Shown: positions 26,523 to 39,138, numbered from the stretch's first letter. The stretch is 64,000 nucleotides of DNA from Chloroflexi bacterium HGW-Chloroflexi-6 (GCA_002840685.1 PHBU01000025.1:1-64000), one strand, 5' to 3'. The notes: generated by a model from the letters alone, not told the origin. A program made the numbers and translations.

Positions 26523-27383
26523 CTACTCGACCGGGTAATAGCACAACCCGGCGGTTCCCGGCCCGGTGTGAACGGCGAGAGCGGGCGAAAGTTCGGCGAT
26601 CAGCGATTCGACCACGTTCACTTTGGCTTCGACGAGATGCTGGATCTTCAAAGCTTCTTCCTGCGCCCCGGCATGGACATAGGCCACTTTGGCGCGTCCC
26701 TGCCCGATGGCATCGGCGAGCATATCAGCCATTTGCTGGTAGGCACTGGCTCGCGAGTGCGTTTGCCCCAGAGCGACGATGACACCGTCTTTCATACCGA
26801 TCAGTGGTTTGATGTTTAGCAGACCACCGACCAGCCGTTTGGCCAACCCGATGCGCCCACCCATGTAAAGATATTTGAGCGTATCGGCGGTCTGGATCAT
26901 GTGCGTGATGGGGATCATGGCGGCAACCTGGCGGCTGATGGCTTCAAGGCTGGCGCCGTTCAGGGCGGCGCGGGCGGCTTCGAGCGCGATCCAGCCCTGG
27001 CAGAGTGAGACATTCTGGGTATCAACCACTTCAATTTTGACTTCGGGAGCGTTCTCAGCCAGCATGGATTGGGCGGCAACCGCAGACTGGTATGCGCCGC
27101 TGCCGCAGGAGGTCATGTGGATGCTGATGATCTCCTGCACACCATTCTCGATCAGGCTGCGGTACATTTCAAGATAATCGCCGGGGCCGGGGCAGGCCGT
27201 TTTCGGCAGGCTGGTTGCAGTCGGCAGCCAGGCCAGGAATTCGTCGCGCTTGACGGTGACCAAGTCGCGCAGCACTTCCCGTCCGCGGTGGATATAGTAG
27301 GCAACAGTGTGGATGTTCAGCTCAGCCAGCAGGTTTTCGGGCAGGCTGCAACATGAGTCGGTAACCACCGCAACTTTTTGCAT
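26523..27383 (-). CDS. DegV family fatty-acid-binding protein
   Basis: A 286-residue DegV protein. The N-terminal VTDSCCSLPENL, the mid-region IHMTSCGSGAYQSA and the C-terminal HTGPGTAGLCYY are the usual lipid-head-group binding segments. DegV/FakB proteins hold a fatty acid while a FakA kinase phosphorylates it; no fakA is in the window. Ends 3 bases before the membrane protein gene. Confidence 0.9.
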   Translation of the reverse strand: MQKVAVVTDSCCSLPENLLAELNIHTVAYYIHRGREVLRDLVTVKRDEFLAWLPTATSLPKTACPGPGDYLEMYRSLIENGVQEIISIHMTSCGSGAYQSAVAAQSMLAENAPEVKIEVVDTQNVSLCQGWIALEAARAALNGASLEAISRQVAAMIPITHMIQTADTLKYLYMGGRIGLAKRLVGGLLNIKPLIGMKDGVIVALGQTHSRASAYQQMADMLADAIGQGRAKVAYVHAGAQEEALKIQHLVEAKVNVVESLIAELSPALAVHTGPGTAGLCYYPVE

Positions 27384-27482
27384 GGATGTTTCCCTTCCGC
27401 GAAACGGAGTCTGTTTCCGTTTTTATTTTAATCCCGTTGTGCCCAAATCGAACCCTTATCAGGGCTTCTCTGCCTGAAAACC

Positions 27483-28256
27483 TTAGCGCAAAACCTGGCT
27501 GAAACGCTGCGCAAAGGACCGGGCGGCTGCGACCGGGTTCTGACCCTCGTCGATCGCGCGCACACAGGCCGAACCAACGATGACCCCGTCGGCAATTTCG
27601 CCAACCGCTTTGGCCTGCTCGGGGCTGCCAATGCCAAAACCGACACAGACCGGCACGGAGGTATGTTCGCGCACCCGCGCCACCAACCCGGCCAACCCTT
27701 CAGGCACATCCGTGCGGGCGCCGGTCACGCCGGTCACGCTGACCAGGTAGATAAAACCCCTGGCGTTGCGCGCGATCTGTTCCATGCGCTCGGCTGGGGT
27801 GGTCGGGGCGAGCATGGTGATGAGAGGTAGGGGCGCAGCATGCTGCGCCCCTACAAATTCGGCGGATTCTTCGGGCGGCAGGTCGGGGATGATGAAACCG
27901 TCTGCGCCGGCTTCGCGCGCATCGTGGATGAATTTCTCGAGCCCGTAGGCCAGGATCGGGTTGTAGTACCCCATCAGGATCAGCGGAATGGTCACGCCCC
28001 GCTGGCGCAATTCGGCGACTGTCGCGATCACCTGTTTTGTGGTGACGCCCTTGTCAAGCGCGGTCTGGGTCGCCTTCTGGATGACAGGCCCATCGGCCAA
28101 CGGATCGGAAAAAGACAGGCCGACTTCGATCAAGTCGGCGCCGTTCTTGGCCAGGGCTTCGAGCACATCGATGGAAGTCGCCAGATCCGGGTAGCCGACC
28201 GGGAAATAAGGCATGAAAATCGGTTTGTTCTTGAAGGCTTCTTCTATGCGGTTCAT
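27483..28256 (-). CDS. trpA: Tryptophan synthase alpha subunit
   Basis: A 257-residue TIM-barrel enzyme that cleaves indole-3-glycerol phosphate. FMPYFPVGYPD, the catalytic Glu in LIEVGLSFSDPLADGP (E then D), IPDLPPEES and SVTGVTGAR are all present. No other trp gene is adjacent. A 28-bp perfect palindrome at 27827-27854 lies inside the gene and encodes GAQHAAP-like residues just after PPEESAEF without lengthening the protein compared with usual TrpA. The ATG at 28256 is taken as start rather than one two codons upstream. Confidence 0.95.
   Translation of the reverse strand: MNRIEEAFKNKPIFMPYFPVGYPDLATSIDVLEALAKNGADLIEVGLSFSDPLADGPVIQKATQTALDKGVTTKQVIATVAELRQRGVTIPLILMGYYNPILAYGLEKFIHDAREAGADGFIIPDLPPEESAEFVGAQHAAPLPLITMLAPTTPAERMEQIARNARGFIYLVSVTGVTGARTDVPEGLAGLVARVREHTSVPVCVGFGIGSPEQAKAVGEIADGVIVGSACVRAIDEGQNPVAAARSFAQRFSQVLR
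27827..27854. repeat. 28-bp perfect palindrome within trpA
   Basis: The half GTAGGGGCGCAGCA is followed directly by its exact complement. The ends (TAGGGGCG...CGCCCCTA) match the imperfect palindrome at 31089-31117, so both probably belong to one REP/MITE-like family. Finding it inside a conserved coding region is unusual. Confidence 0.8.
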
Positions 28257-28382
28257 GGGCAATCCTTTGGGCGTTTTTGGGAATGTGGACGGATATTACC
28301 ATAAAACAATCCGGGCAATCACACCACAAAACTCTTGACTCTGCCATTGGGGAAGGGTTTATAACTGCGGACAGGAGGCACC

Positions 28383-29267
28383 ATGACCAATCTTTCATTC
28401 TTTACCAGCCAGGGCCGCATCAGCCAGCCGGGGCGATATGCCCACCTGTTCGAAAACCTGCCGACGGACATTGCCGAATTGTGCAAAATCGTCCAGGGCG
28501 CGACGATTCACGTTTTCTGGGCCGATCGCTACGGGTTGAAGCTTTCGCCCGAACGCCAGGCCGAAGTCCAACTGCGGACAATGGAAAAACGCCTGGCCCG
28601 GACTCTGGAACTCGATCCGCGCCCGCTCAGCGAAGCCCGCCCCCTCGAGCGGAAGCTGGCCGGCAACTGCCGCGACCACACTCTTTTGCTGGTCGCCATG
28701 CTGCGCCAGCAGGGAGTCCCGGCCCGCGCCCGCTGCGGTTTCGGGGCATACTTCCTGCCCAATCACTACGAAGACCACTGGGTGGCCGAATACTGGAACG
28801 CAGCCGAGGGGCGCTGGGTGCTGGTGGACGCCCAACTGGATGAGTTCCAGTGCCAGGAGATGCAGGTCGCTTTCGATCCGCTGGATGTACCGCGTGACCA
28901 GTTCATCGTCGGCGGCGCAGCCTGGAAGATGTGCCGCAGCAGAGCCGCCGACCCGGATTCCTTCGGCATCTTCGACATGCGCGGATTGGGCTTCATCCGC
29001 GGCGACTTCATCCGCGATGTGGCCGCGCTCAACAAGGTCGAACTGCTGCCCTGGGACTGCTGGGGGCTTATCCTTAAGTATGAGATGGATGACAACCAAC
29101 TGGATGCGGCTGACCTGGCGCTGCTCGACCGGCTGGCCGAACTGACCAGCGGCGACGTGCCCGACTTCGAGCAGGTACGGCAATCCTACGAATCCGATCC
29201 GCGCTTGCGGGTGACAGAAACCATCCAGAGTTATGTGGATGGCAATCTGCAAAGCATCAGCCTGTAA
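28383..29267 (+). CDS. Transglutaminase-like domain protein
   Basis: A 294-residue soluble protein with a transglutaminase-core triad: C96 in GNCRDHT, H132 in DHWVAEYW and D149 in WVLVDAQLD. Bacterial members often act as cysteine proteases rather than cross-linking enzymes. No signal peptide is visible. ACAGGAGG precedes the ATG closely. Single gene with its own terminator. Confidence 0.85.
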   Translation: MTNLSFFTSQGRISQPGRYAHLFENLPTDIAELCKIVQGATIHVFWADRYGLKLSPERQAEVQLRTMEKRLARTLELDPRPLSEARPLERKLAGNCRDHTLLLVAMLRQQGVPARARCGFGAYFLPNHYEDHWVAEYWNAAEGRWVLVDAQLDEFQCQEMQVAFDPLDVPRDQFIVGGAAWKMCRSRAADPDSFGIFDMRGLGFIRGDFIRDVAALNKVELLPWDCWGLILKYEMDDNQLDAADLALLDRLAELTSGDVPDFEQVRQSYESDPRLRVTETIQSYVDGNLQSISL

Positions 29268-29271
29268 CATG

Positions 29272-29304
29272 AAAACAGACCGGTCAGGGCCGGTCTGTTT
29301 TTTT
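29272..29304. terminator. Terminator between convergent genes
   Basis: The stem AACAGACCGG / CCGGTCTGTT followed by a T-run ends the transglutaminase-like gene. The next gene converges and ends at 29307. Confidence 0.85.
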
Positions 29305-29306
29305 GT

Positions 29307-29963
29307 TTAAGACAGCGCCCTTTGACGGCTCTCCAGCGCCAGGGCACGGATGTTCTGCATGACGGTTTCCGCGATGCGTTGGACAAGCGGCCTGTCGTCT
29401 GCGTCGCCGCTAAACCAGAGCGGCTTGCCAATCGTGACCGCATACGGCCCGCGCAAATACCAGGTAATCACATCCGGCTGGCCTTCAAGAGTGGTTGGGA
29501 CGCGCTTGCAGTTTTTCTCAGCAAGATAAATTCCGAGCGGGACGACCGGCACCCCGGCCTGAAGCGCCAGTCGGGCCACCCCCGAGCGGGGGGCGTGGAA
29601 TCCTGCGGAGGGGCTGATCAGCCCTTCGGGGAAGATCATCACCGAGCGGCCCGCTTGCAGCGTCCGGCGGGCTTCTTCCAAAACCTGCTCGCCCTTGCCG
29701 GGCATAACGCAAATCTGCCCCATCTTGTGCATGTACGCGCCCAAAACCGGGATCGAAAAAACCTTGGCGTTGATCATGACGCTGATCGGCTGTGACGAGA
29801 TCAGGTGGATAAAGATCGGGTCGGTGGTGCTGGGGTGATTGGCCGCAAACAGGACCGGCCCGCCGGGCAGGCCATGCTGCCAGCGAACATCCATTTTGAG
29901 CATCAAGCGCGCATAAGCCCCGATCAAAACCCGCCCAACCTGATACAAAAGCTTCGATAACAT
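29307..29963 (-). CDS. 1-acyl-glycerol-3-phosphate acyltransferase (PlsC family)
   Basis: A 218-residue PlsC-like acyltransferase. The HX4D motif is NHPSTTD and the phosphate-binding motif FPEGLIS; an N-terminal amphipathic/hydrophobic segment would dock it on the membrane. It acylates lysophosphatidate or a similar lysolipid. AAAGGAG is found ahead of the ATG. Confidence 0.88.
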   Translation of the reverse strand: MLSKLLYQVGRVLIGAYARLMLKMDVRWQHGLPGGPVLFAANHPSTTDPIFIHLISSQPISVMINAKVFSIPVLGAYMHKMGQICVMPGKGEQVLEEARRTLQAGRSVMIFPEGLISPSAGFHAPRSGVARLALQAGVPVVPLGIYLAEKNCKRVPTTLEGQPDVITWYLRGPYAVTIGKPLWFSGDADDRPLVQRIAETVMQNIRALALESRQRALS

Positions 29964-30125
29964 GCTGTGGTTCTCCTTTGTGATTGCGTTTCACGGAACA
30001 CGCCTTGCACAAAAGAGATGATACTCACCGGCCGCTGTTCGCGCCTATCCGCGGACTAACAATCAACCACCAACTCGGTCAGAGATGCGCCCAAGTGTCA
30101 TATAATATTACTGGTTGTACTATAA

Positions 30126-31043
30126 ATGAGACGGAGGCCGTTCGTGGAACACTCGAAAAAGCCATTCATCCTGATCGTCGCCTGGGTCGCCATCCTGGCT
30201 TCATCCCTGCCCCACATCATCCTGCAAGAGTTGTTTCATTACAAAGTTCCAGAAGAACTGCAAGTAGGCCTGCCCGGCCTGATTGCGCTGGCCGGTTTTG
30301 GGTTAACCTTTCTCTGGCAGGCCATCCGCCCCTTGCGCTCGTTTTTTGGCCTGCTGATCGTGCTGGTCGGGGCTCAGTGGCTGGTGTATACCCAGGTGGA
30401 CCGACTGCCCTTTTACCAGAGCTGGCTGCATAACCCCTCTTTCAACGTTTACATGCTGGCCGAACAATCCCTGCGGTTGATGGTAACGCTGGCCGTGATC
30501 GCCGTGCTGTTCGCGGTCAAAAAGAAAGCCAGCGCCTTTTTCCTGGTCAAAGGCGATACGGCTGCGCCGGTCGAACCCGTCAACTGGCTGGGCAGCAAGC
30601 CCGGCGAGCGCTGGAACACCTTTGGGCGCAACTTCGCCTTCTTCATCAGTCTGGGGACTCTGGCCTTTCTGGTCATTGCCGGACGCCCACCGCTCGATAT
30701 TGTCATTCGGGCGATTCCGTTTATCCCGGCCATTTTGCTGGCCGCCGCGTTGAACGCTTTCAGCGAGGAGATGACCTTCAAGGCCTCCTTCCTCTCGGTG
30801 CTCGAAGGCCCAGCTGGCCGCAGCCAATCCCTGCTCTTGATGGCAGCTTTTTTTGGCATCGGGCACTATTACGGCGTGCCTTACGGCATCATCGGCGTGT
30901 TGATGGCAAGCTTCCTCGGTTGGCTGTTGGGCAAATCGATGCTCGAAACCCGCGGATTGTTCTGGGCCTGGTTCATCCATTTCTGGCAGGATGTGCTGAT
31001 CTTCTCGTTCCTGGCGATCGGCTCGATCACGCCGGGAGGCTAA
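30126..31043 (+). CDS. CPBP family intramembrane metalloprotease
   Basis: A 305-residue protein with about eight hydrophobic segments. The C-terminal half carries the CPBP/Abi motifs: SEEMTFKA (EExxxR with Lys in place of Arg), FFGIGHYYG (FxxxH) and WFIHFWQD. Family members are intramembrane glutamic proteases related to Rce1 and often serve in self-immunity or protein processing. The Arg-to-Lys change is conservative. The substrate is unknown. Confidence 0.82.
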   Translation: MRRRPFVEHSKKPFILIVAWVAILASSLPHIILQELFHYKVPEELQVGLPGLIALAGFGLTFLWQAIRPLRSFFGLLIVLVGAQWLVYTQVDRLPFYQSWLHNPSFNVYMLAEQSLRLMVTLAVIAVLFAVKKKASAFFLVKGDTAAPVEPVNWLGSKPGERWNTFGRNFAFFISLGTLAFLVIAGRPPLDIVIRAIPFIPAILLAAALNAFSEEMTFKASFLSVLEGPAGRSQSLLLMAAFFGIGHYYGVPYGIIGVLMASFLGWLLGKSMLETRGLFWAWFIHFWQDVLIFSFLAIGSITPGG

Positions 31044-31044
31044 A

Positions 31045-31080
31045 AGGAAAGAGACCGGCTCATCACCGGTCTCTCTTTCA
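31045..31080. terminator. Terminator after CPBP protease
   Basis: The stem GAAAGAGACCGG / CCGGTCTCTCTTTC, with one bulged base, directly follows the stop at 31043. Confidence 0.8.
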
Positions 31081-31088
31081 TTTACAAC

Positions 31089-31117
31089 ATAGGGGCGAGC
31101 CGATGGCTTGCCCCTAT
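31089..31117. repeat. Imperfect palindrome of the same family as the trpA repeat
   Basis: ATAGGGGCGAGCC / GGCTTGCCCCTAT around a GAT loop, with one mismatch. It sits 4 bases beyond the acnA stop, in the usual intergenic place for such elements. Confidence 0.65.
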
Positions 31118-31121
31118 ACGT

Positions 31122-33824
<2,703 letters not shown>

Positions 33825-34019
33825 AAAATACTCCTTTGGCATAAGGTTATCCGGTCAGGTGCCACAAAAAACACCTTTGACGGTTTTGTGGCTGACAAAC
33901 AACATCAGTTTCACAAAAAACCCAAAGGTGCGCCTTTGTTGTTCTTTGTCTTCAATAAATCTGGAAGTAGATATATTCTACCGTATTTCAAGAAAAATTC
34001 ACCACCCAAAATTGCAGGG

Positions 34020-35063
34020 TCAGGAAAGTTTCATCTCTTTTTTGAGATTCTGGATCAGTTTGCCCTTGTCGTTCTCGGGCAGGAAACTGGCCGAAGCCGC
34101 AGCCAAAATGCGCTGCTTGAGCACATCGAGCGGGATTTTCAGATCCTGCACCGCCAGGCGATACTCGTTGCCGAGCGTGATCTGCGAAATCGAGGGGTCG
34201 TCGGTATTAAATGTAACATTCAAGCCGGCATTCAGCATTTTCGGGGCCGGGTGGGCGTTCAATTCGGTTACAACCCCGGTCTGGTAATTGCTGGTCATAC
34301 AAACTTCAAAGGTCGTTTTGTTTTCGCGCGCCAGGGCGGTCGTGAAATCATCTTCCAAAACGCGCACGCCGTGTCCGATGCGCTGGGCGCCAAAAACTTC
34401 GATCGCCTCGCGCACATTGGCCGCGCCGCTCCACTCACCGGCGTGCATCGTCAGGAACAATCCAGACTGGCGGGCTTCCTTGAAAAGCGACACGAAGGGT
34501 TTGGCCGGGAATTGAGCCTCGTTGCCCGCCAGGTCCAACCCGACGATGTTCTCGCGGCCTTTTTCAACCGCGATCCAGGCCACCTGTTCAGCCAGTTCGA
34601 GGGCTTCGTGACGGTTAACCGAAGCGATCAAGCGCACCGTCACTTTATATTTTTTCTCGGCATCTTTGGCGGCCTTGACCACCCAGTTGACCACATCTTC
34701 AAGCGGAAAACGCTCTGCGCGGCTGAGCGCCACCGGGGTAAAGCGCAATTCCATGTAGCGAACATTGTCTTTGGCGGCGTCTTCAACGGCCTCATGGGTG
34801 ATGCGTTCGATCACATCAGGCGAACGATAGAACATGCGCAGGGTGTTGAACTTCGCCAGAAAGTTATCGAAAGTCAGGTTGTCTTCATCCTGCACCTGAA
34901 CCAGGCGCGAAAGGCGCACCACATTGGCCGGAATGGTCATGCCGTGTTTGCGGGCGATGTCGAGCATGGTGCTTAACCGCAACGACCCCTCCAAGTGGCG
35001 ATGCAACTCAACCTTGGGGAGGCTGCGGAATTCTTCAGGAACAGCGAATGTTTGATTGTTCAT
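34020..35063 (-). CDS. add: Adenosine deaminase
   Basis: A 347-residue metal-dependent deaminase converting adenosine to inosine. The zinc-binding ELHRHLEGSL (H21, H23), the HAGE motif in LTMHAGEWSG, RIGHGVR and NTDDPSIS (catalytic Asp pair) are all present. Length is normal. It sits between acnA and secA on the same strand, with 34-bp and 195-bp gaps. Confidence 0.95.
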   Translation of the reverse strand: MNNQTFAVPEEFRSLPKVELHRHLEGSLRLSTMLDIARKHGMTIPANVVRLSRLVQVQDEDNLTFDNFLAKFNTLRMFYRSPDVIERITHEAVEDAAKDNVRYMELRFTPVALSRAERFPLEDVVNWVVKAAKDAEKKYKVTVRLIASVNRHEALELAEQVAWIAVEKGRENIVGLDLAGNEAQFPAKPFVSLFKEARQSGLFLTMHAGEWSGAANVREAIEVFGAQRIGHGVRVLEDDFTTALARENKTTFEVCMTSNYQTGVVTELNAHPAPKMLNAGLNVTFNTDDPSISQITLGNEYRLAVQDLKIPLDVLKQRILAAASASFLPENDKGKLIQNLKKEMKLS

Positions 35064-35097
35064 GACGATCTCGACACATCACAACAACAAGAATGGC

Positions 35098-38000
35098 CTA
35101 CCGTTTTTTATGGCGCTTGCGGCCCGATTTTGAAGACTGGTCTTCAACCTGCGGACGGACTTTTGCCACAACTTCCACCGGCGTCTCAGTGACCTGGGCC
35201 GCTGCCTGGCGAGGGCGATACAGGTACATGTTACTGACCACCGCCGAGCGGATATCGCGCAGCAGGCTCTGGAACATATCGGAGGCCTTTGTTTTATATT
35301 GTACCAGCGGGTCACGCTGGCCGTAAGCCTCCAGGCCAATCGAAACACGCACGGCCTCGACCCGGGTCAGGTAATCGACCCATTGTTCGCTGATGGCTTT
35401 GAGCAGCACCGAGCGGAAGATCTCAGTCAGGTGACGGGTGCCAAGCTCCGCTTTCAGCGTCTCGCGCTGCTCTTCGGTAAGTTCAGACAGCGCGGCGTTT
35501 CGCAAGTCCGCGCCGAGCACATCCGCTGCGGGGCCAAAATCGGCCAGGCTGGAGGCGTTCTGGGCGCGATGAGCAAACTGGACATTGCCCCAGGTTTCTT
35601 CGAGGGCCTCAAGCGCGTTTTCAAGGTGTTCCAAAACATCAGCCTGAACCCAGGCAGCGTCGCGCCCGGTCAGCAATTGGGCGGCCAGGTAAGAGTAATG
35701 GAAGCGGGCAAACTCCTGGGTCTGGGCGCGGTGGGTTTTGTTGTCAAAGCCAACCTGGCGGCGGGCAAGCGGCAGGGTGTTCAAGATGCGGATTGCGGTC
35801 GATTCATCCTGTTTTTGGGCTTCAGGGCGGGCGAGCATGGCATCCAACTCACGGGCAAGCTGGCCTTTTTCGCCGGCCAGGGTTTCGTAGCGTTTGGCAA
35901 AGAGCTCTTCTGCCAATTCGTTCAGGCGGCGGGCGGCATCGGCCCAATCGAGGCGGCTCAGGTCTTCCTTGAGCGTGAGCGGCTCTCCGAGGCGCATCGC
36001 CAACCCGGTTACCTGGCGATTAATGAAAACCGCGCTGATCTGGGCCACGATTTGTTCTTTGATCGGATCTTCGAGGCTGGCAGGCGCGTTGACAAGGGCG
36101 CGCAGCTGATCGTTGTTCAAACGAATCGGCAGGTGCACCAGGCCGGAGAGTTCTTCGAGAATTTCCTGCGGGCGGCGCTGCTCTTCAGAGTCAGCCAGAC
36201 CTTCGAGGAAGGTATCCACCAAGTCTTCGCGTTCTTCGATCTGGGCTTCAAGGGCCGCTTCGGAGGTTTCGATCCCGTTCTGAATGGCTCTCAGGTGATG
36301 TTCGTGCTCGGCCTGCAAGGCGCGGTTAACCAGGGATAAAATGGTGCCGCGCAAGTTCCGCTGGTCGAGTTCGTCCAGCAGCAAGCGGAAGGTATAGGAT
36401 GGGAAGAGTTCACCATCGGTCATGATGATCGTCGGCTGGATCTGCTCGAGCCAGGCCAGCAATTTCCAGGGCCCTTCGTCGTCTTGCATGGCAAGCGGGA
36501 CGCGGTTCTCAGACTCGGCCTTCAGGAATTCAAAAACATCTTCGTGCAGGTTTTCTTTGGAGAAAACCTTGTCACGCTGCCCGTAGATGCGGGCGCGCTG
36601 GGCGTTGAGCACATCATCATACTCAAGCAGATGCTTGCGCATATCGAAGTTCGAACCTTCGACGCGATGCTGGGAGCCTTCAATAATGTTGCTAACGATG
36701 CGATTTTCGAGGGGCAGGTCATCATCCAGCTTGAAACGCTGCATGACATCGTTGACCTGCTGACCGCCAAACAGGCGCATCAAATCATCTTCGAGCGACA
36801 GGTAAAAGCGCGAAGAACCAGGGTCGCCCTGGCGGGCGGCGCGTCCGCGCAGTTGGTTATCGATGCGGCGGGCCTCGTGCCGTTCAGAGCCAACCACATG
36901 CAAACCGCCCAACAAACGCACCTGTTCCATATCATCGAAATATTGCAAGAAAAGCTGCACTTCAGCTTCATAGATGCCGTAATCAGCAGGCGACAGTTTG
37001 ATCAGGGCCTGGCGCTGTTCTTCGGGGCGCATATCGTAAGGATCGTCATAACCGGCGCGCTTGAGCACGCGGCTGACAGCGATCGTCACTTCTTCAGCCA
37101 CTTCGCCGCCGAGCTTGATGTCGACACCGCGGCCGGCCATGTTGGTGGCAATCGTCACAGCCCCAAAAGCGCCCGCTCCGGCGATGATCTGACTCTCTTC
37201 GGTGTGCTTGCGGGCGTTCAGCACCGAGTGCGGCACACCCGCCTGGATGACGGCCTTCAGCCGGGGAGCGTATTCACTCCCAAGGCGCAGAACATGAAGC
37301 AGTTTCACCAGGTTGTCAGGTTCTTCGGGGTTAATGGAGGCGTTGAGCGGTTTGGCAAACTGGCGCAAATAACCTGGGTCGATATCGTCGAGCGGACGGT
37401 AAAGCGGCTCAATTTCCTTGTAGAGGCGGCCGTCCTCTTCTTTTTTATTGACTTCGAACCAGGCCTGGCGCATCAACTGCACCTGGAGCAAACGACGCAC
37501 CAATTCGGCGCGCAAACGCCCAGAAAGTTTCTCTGAGTTATCAACCGAAGTGGTGCCAACCAGCACCGGGCGGCCAATGATGTGGTTGCGCAAAATATCG
37601 GTTGCGATGGCGCGCATTTTGGCTTCAACGGTGCGATAAACCAGGTCGGGATAATCAGTGCGCCGCCAAAAGAGCGGCTTCTTGTCTTTATCGTCGAGCC
37701 GGGAAAAGTACGTGATCTGATAGTTGTCCTCGTCCCGGGTTTTGACCTCGAGCAAGGCAGCATCAGCACGCGCCGACTGGTATTCCAGGTTGGTGGGGAT
37801 CGGCAGAACTTCCAACTTGTAGATTTTGCTGAACTCTTCCGCTTCGGTCAGGGCCGTACCGGTCATGCCTGCCAACTTTGTGTACATGCGGAAATAGTTC
37901 TGCAGGGTGATGGTGGCGTAGGTGATGTTTTCCGGCTCGATCTTGACGCCTTCTTTGGCCTCGACCGCCTGGTGCAAGCCATCGCTCCAACGCCGGCCCG

Positions 38001-39072
38001 GCATCAGGCGACCCGTGAACTCATCCACGATGACGACTTTGCCGCCCTGGACGATATAATCCTTGTTGCGCTTGAAAAGGAACTGGGCGCGCATGGCCTG
38101 TTCGAGATAACCCAGCAGGCGGGCCTGTTCGGGGGTAATATCTTCGGGGCGCTCCAGATCGCGCAGAGGCTGCCCAAGCAAAGCTTCGACATGGGCAATA
38201 CCGACCTCGGTCAGGACGGCGTTGCGATCTTTTTCTTCGACTTCATAATCTTCAGGGATCAACTGGCGGACGATCAGCGACATGCGCCCGTACCATTCCA
38301 GATCGCCTTCAGCCGGGCCCGAAATAATGAGCGGGGTGCGGGCTTCGTCGATCAGCACGTTATCGACTTCATCGACAATGGCAAAATGATGTCCGCGCTG
38401 AACCTTGCCATCCAGGCGATAAACCATGTTATCGCGCAGGTAATCGAAGCCAAACTCGGCATTCGTGCCGTAGGTGATATCCGCGGCATAGGCTTCAACG
38501 CGATCTACCTGTTTCAGCCTGTCTTGATCTTCGCGCGGGGATTCTTTACTGAAGTCAATCAGGAAGGCTTTTTTGCCGTTTTCGGTGACCGCGGCCATCT
38601 GCAAGACGCCGATCTTCATGCCAAGAAAATCGTAAATTTGCCCCATCCAGCGCGCATCGCGGCGCGCCAGATAATCGTTTACGGTGATCAGGTGCAGGCC
38701 CTTGCCTTCGAGCGCATTCAGATAAATCGGCAGGGTGGCGACCAGGGTTTTACCTTCACCGGTGCGCATTTCGGCAATTTTTCCTGAATGCAGCACCATT
38801 CCACCGATCATTTGCACATCATAATGGCGCAAGCCGAGGGTGCGCTTGGAAGCTTCGCGCACGGCGGCAAAGGCTTCAGGCAGCAGTTCGTCGAGTTCAG
38901 CGCCATTCGCAAGGCGTTGGCGAAATTCTACAGTTTTGGCGCGCAAGGACTCATCGCTCAGCGCTTCAAATTGTGGCTCAAGCGCATTAATTTGCTGGAC
39001 AGTCGCTGCAAGGCGTTCGATTTCACGTTTATTGGGGTCGCCCCCGATGATTCTTATGAATTTTGAAAGCAT
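35098..39072 (-). CDS. secA: Preprotein translocase ATPase SecA, extra-long
   Basis: A 1324-residue SecA, far longer than the about 900 residues of E. coli. It powers Sec-dependent export. Walker A is MRTGEGKT (about 100), DEAD-type IVDEVDN, the second ATPase half has TNMAGRGVDIKLGG and QLRGRAARQGDPGSSRFYLS. Extra sequence is seen between VLVGTTSVDNSEKLS and the LNARKHTEES motif (about 95 residues) and in a much enlarged C-terminal region. The usual zinc-binding CxCxSG tail is absent; the protein ends in a basic RKRHKKR. The start MLSKFIRIIG is set by homology and by AAAGGGA upstream. A TGCTATAAT extended -10 lies at 39095-39100 on this strand. Confidence 0.95.
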   Translation of the reverse strand: MLSKFIRIIGGDPNKREIERLAATVQQINALEPQFEALSDESLRAKTVEFRQRLANGAELDELLPEAFAAVREASKRTLGLRHYDVQMIGGMVLHSGKIAEMRTGEGKTLVATLPIYLNALEGKGLHLITVNDYLARRDARWMGQIYDFLGMKIGVLQMAAVTENGKKAFLIDFSKESPREDQDRLKQVDRVEAYAADITYGTNAEFGFDYLRDNMVYRLDGKVQRGHHFAIVDEVDNVLIDEARTPLIISGPAEGDLEWYGRMSLIVRQLIPEDYEVEEKDRNAVLTEVGIAHVEALLGQPLRDLERPEDITPEQARLLGYLEQAMRAQFLFKRNKDYIVQGGKVVIVDEFTGRLMPGRRWSDGLHQAVEAKEGVKIEPENITYATITLQNYFRMYTKLAGMTGTALTEAEEFSKIYKLEVLPIPTNLEYQSARADAALLEVKTRDEDNYQITYFSRLDDKDKKPLFWRRTDYPDLVYRTVEAKMRAIATDILRNHIIGRPVLVGTTSVDNSEKLSGRLRAELVRRLLQVQLMRQAWFEVNKKEEDGRLYKEIEPLYRPLDDIDPGYLRQFAKPLNASINPEEPDNLVKLLHVLRLGSEYAPRLKAVIQAGVPHSVLNARKHTEESQIIAGAGAFGAVTIATNMAGRGVDIKLGGEVAEEVTIAVSRVLKRAGYDDPYDMRPEEQRQALIKLSPADYGIYEAEVQLFLQYFDDMEQVRLLGGLHVVGSERHEARRIDNQLRGRAARQGDPGSSRFYLSLEDDLMRLFGGQQVNDVMQRFKLDDDLPLENRIVSNIIEGSQHRVEGSNFDMRKHLLEYDDVLNAQRARIYGQRDKVFSKENLHEDVFEFLKAESENRVPLAMQDDEGPWKLLAWLEQIQPTIIMTDGELFPSYTFRLLLDELDQRNLRGTILSLVNRALQAEHEHHLRAIQNGIETSEAALEAQIEEREDLVDTFLEGLADSEEQRRPQEILEELSGLVHLPIRLNNDQLRALVNAPASLEDPIKEQIVAQISAVFINRQVTGLAMRLGEPLTLKEDLSRLDWADAARRLNELAEELFAKRYETLAGEKGQLARELDAMLARPEAQKQDESTAIRILNTLPLARRQVGFDNKTHRAQTQEFARFHYSYLAAQLLTGRDAAWVQADVLEHLENALEALEETWGNVQFAHRAQNASSLADFGPAADVLGADLRNAALSELTEEQRETLKAELGTRHLTEIFRSVLLKAISEQWVDYLTRVEAVRVSIGLEAYGQRDPLVQYKTKASDMFQSLLRDIRSAVVSNMYLYRPRQAAAQVTETPVEVVAKVRPQVEDQSSKSGRKRHKKR

Positions 39073-39138
39073 GTTATCCCTTTCTAAACGCCGAATTATA
39101 GCATAGGGGCAGGATGAATTTCGTGCTAGAATCAGCCT

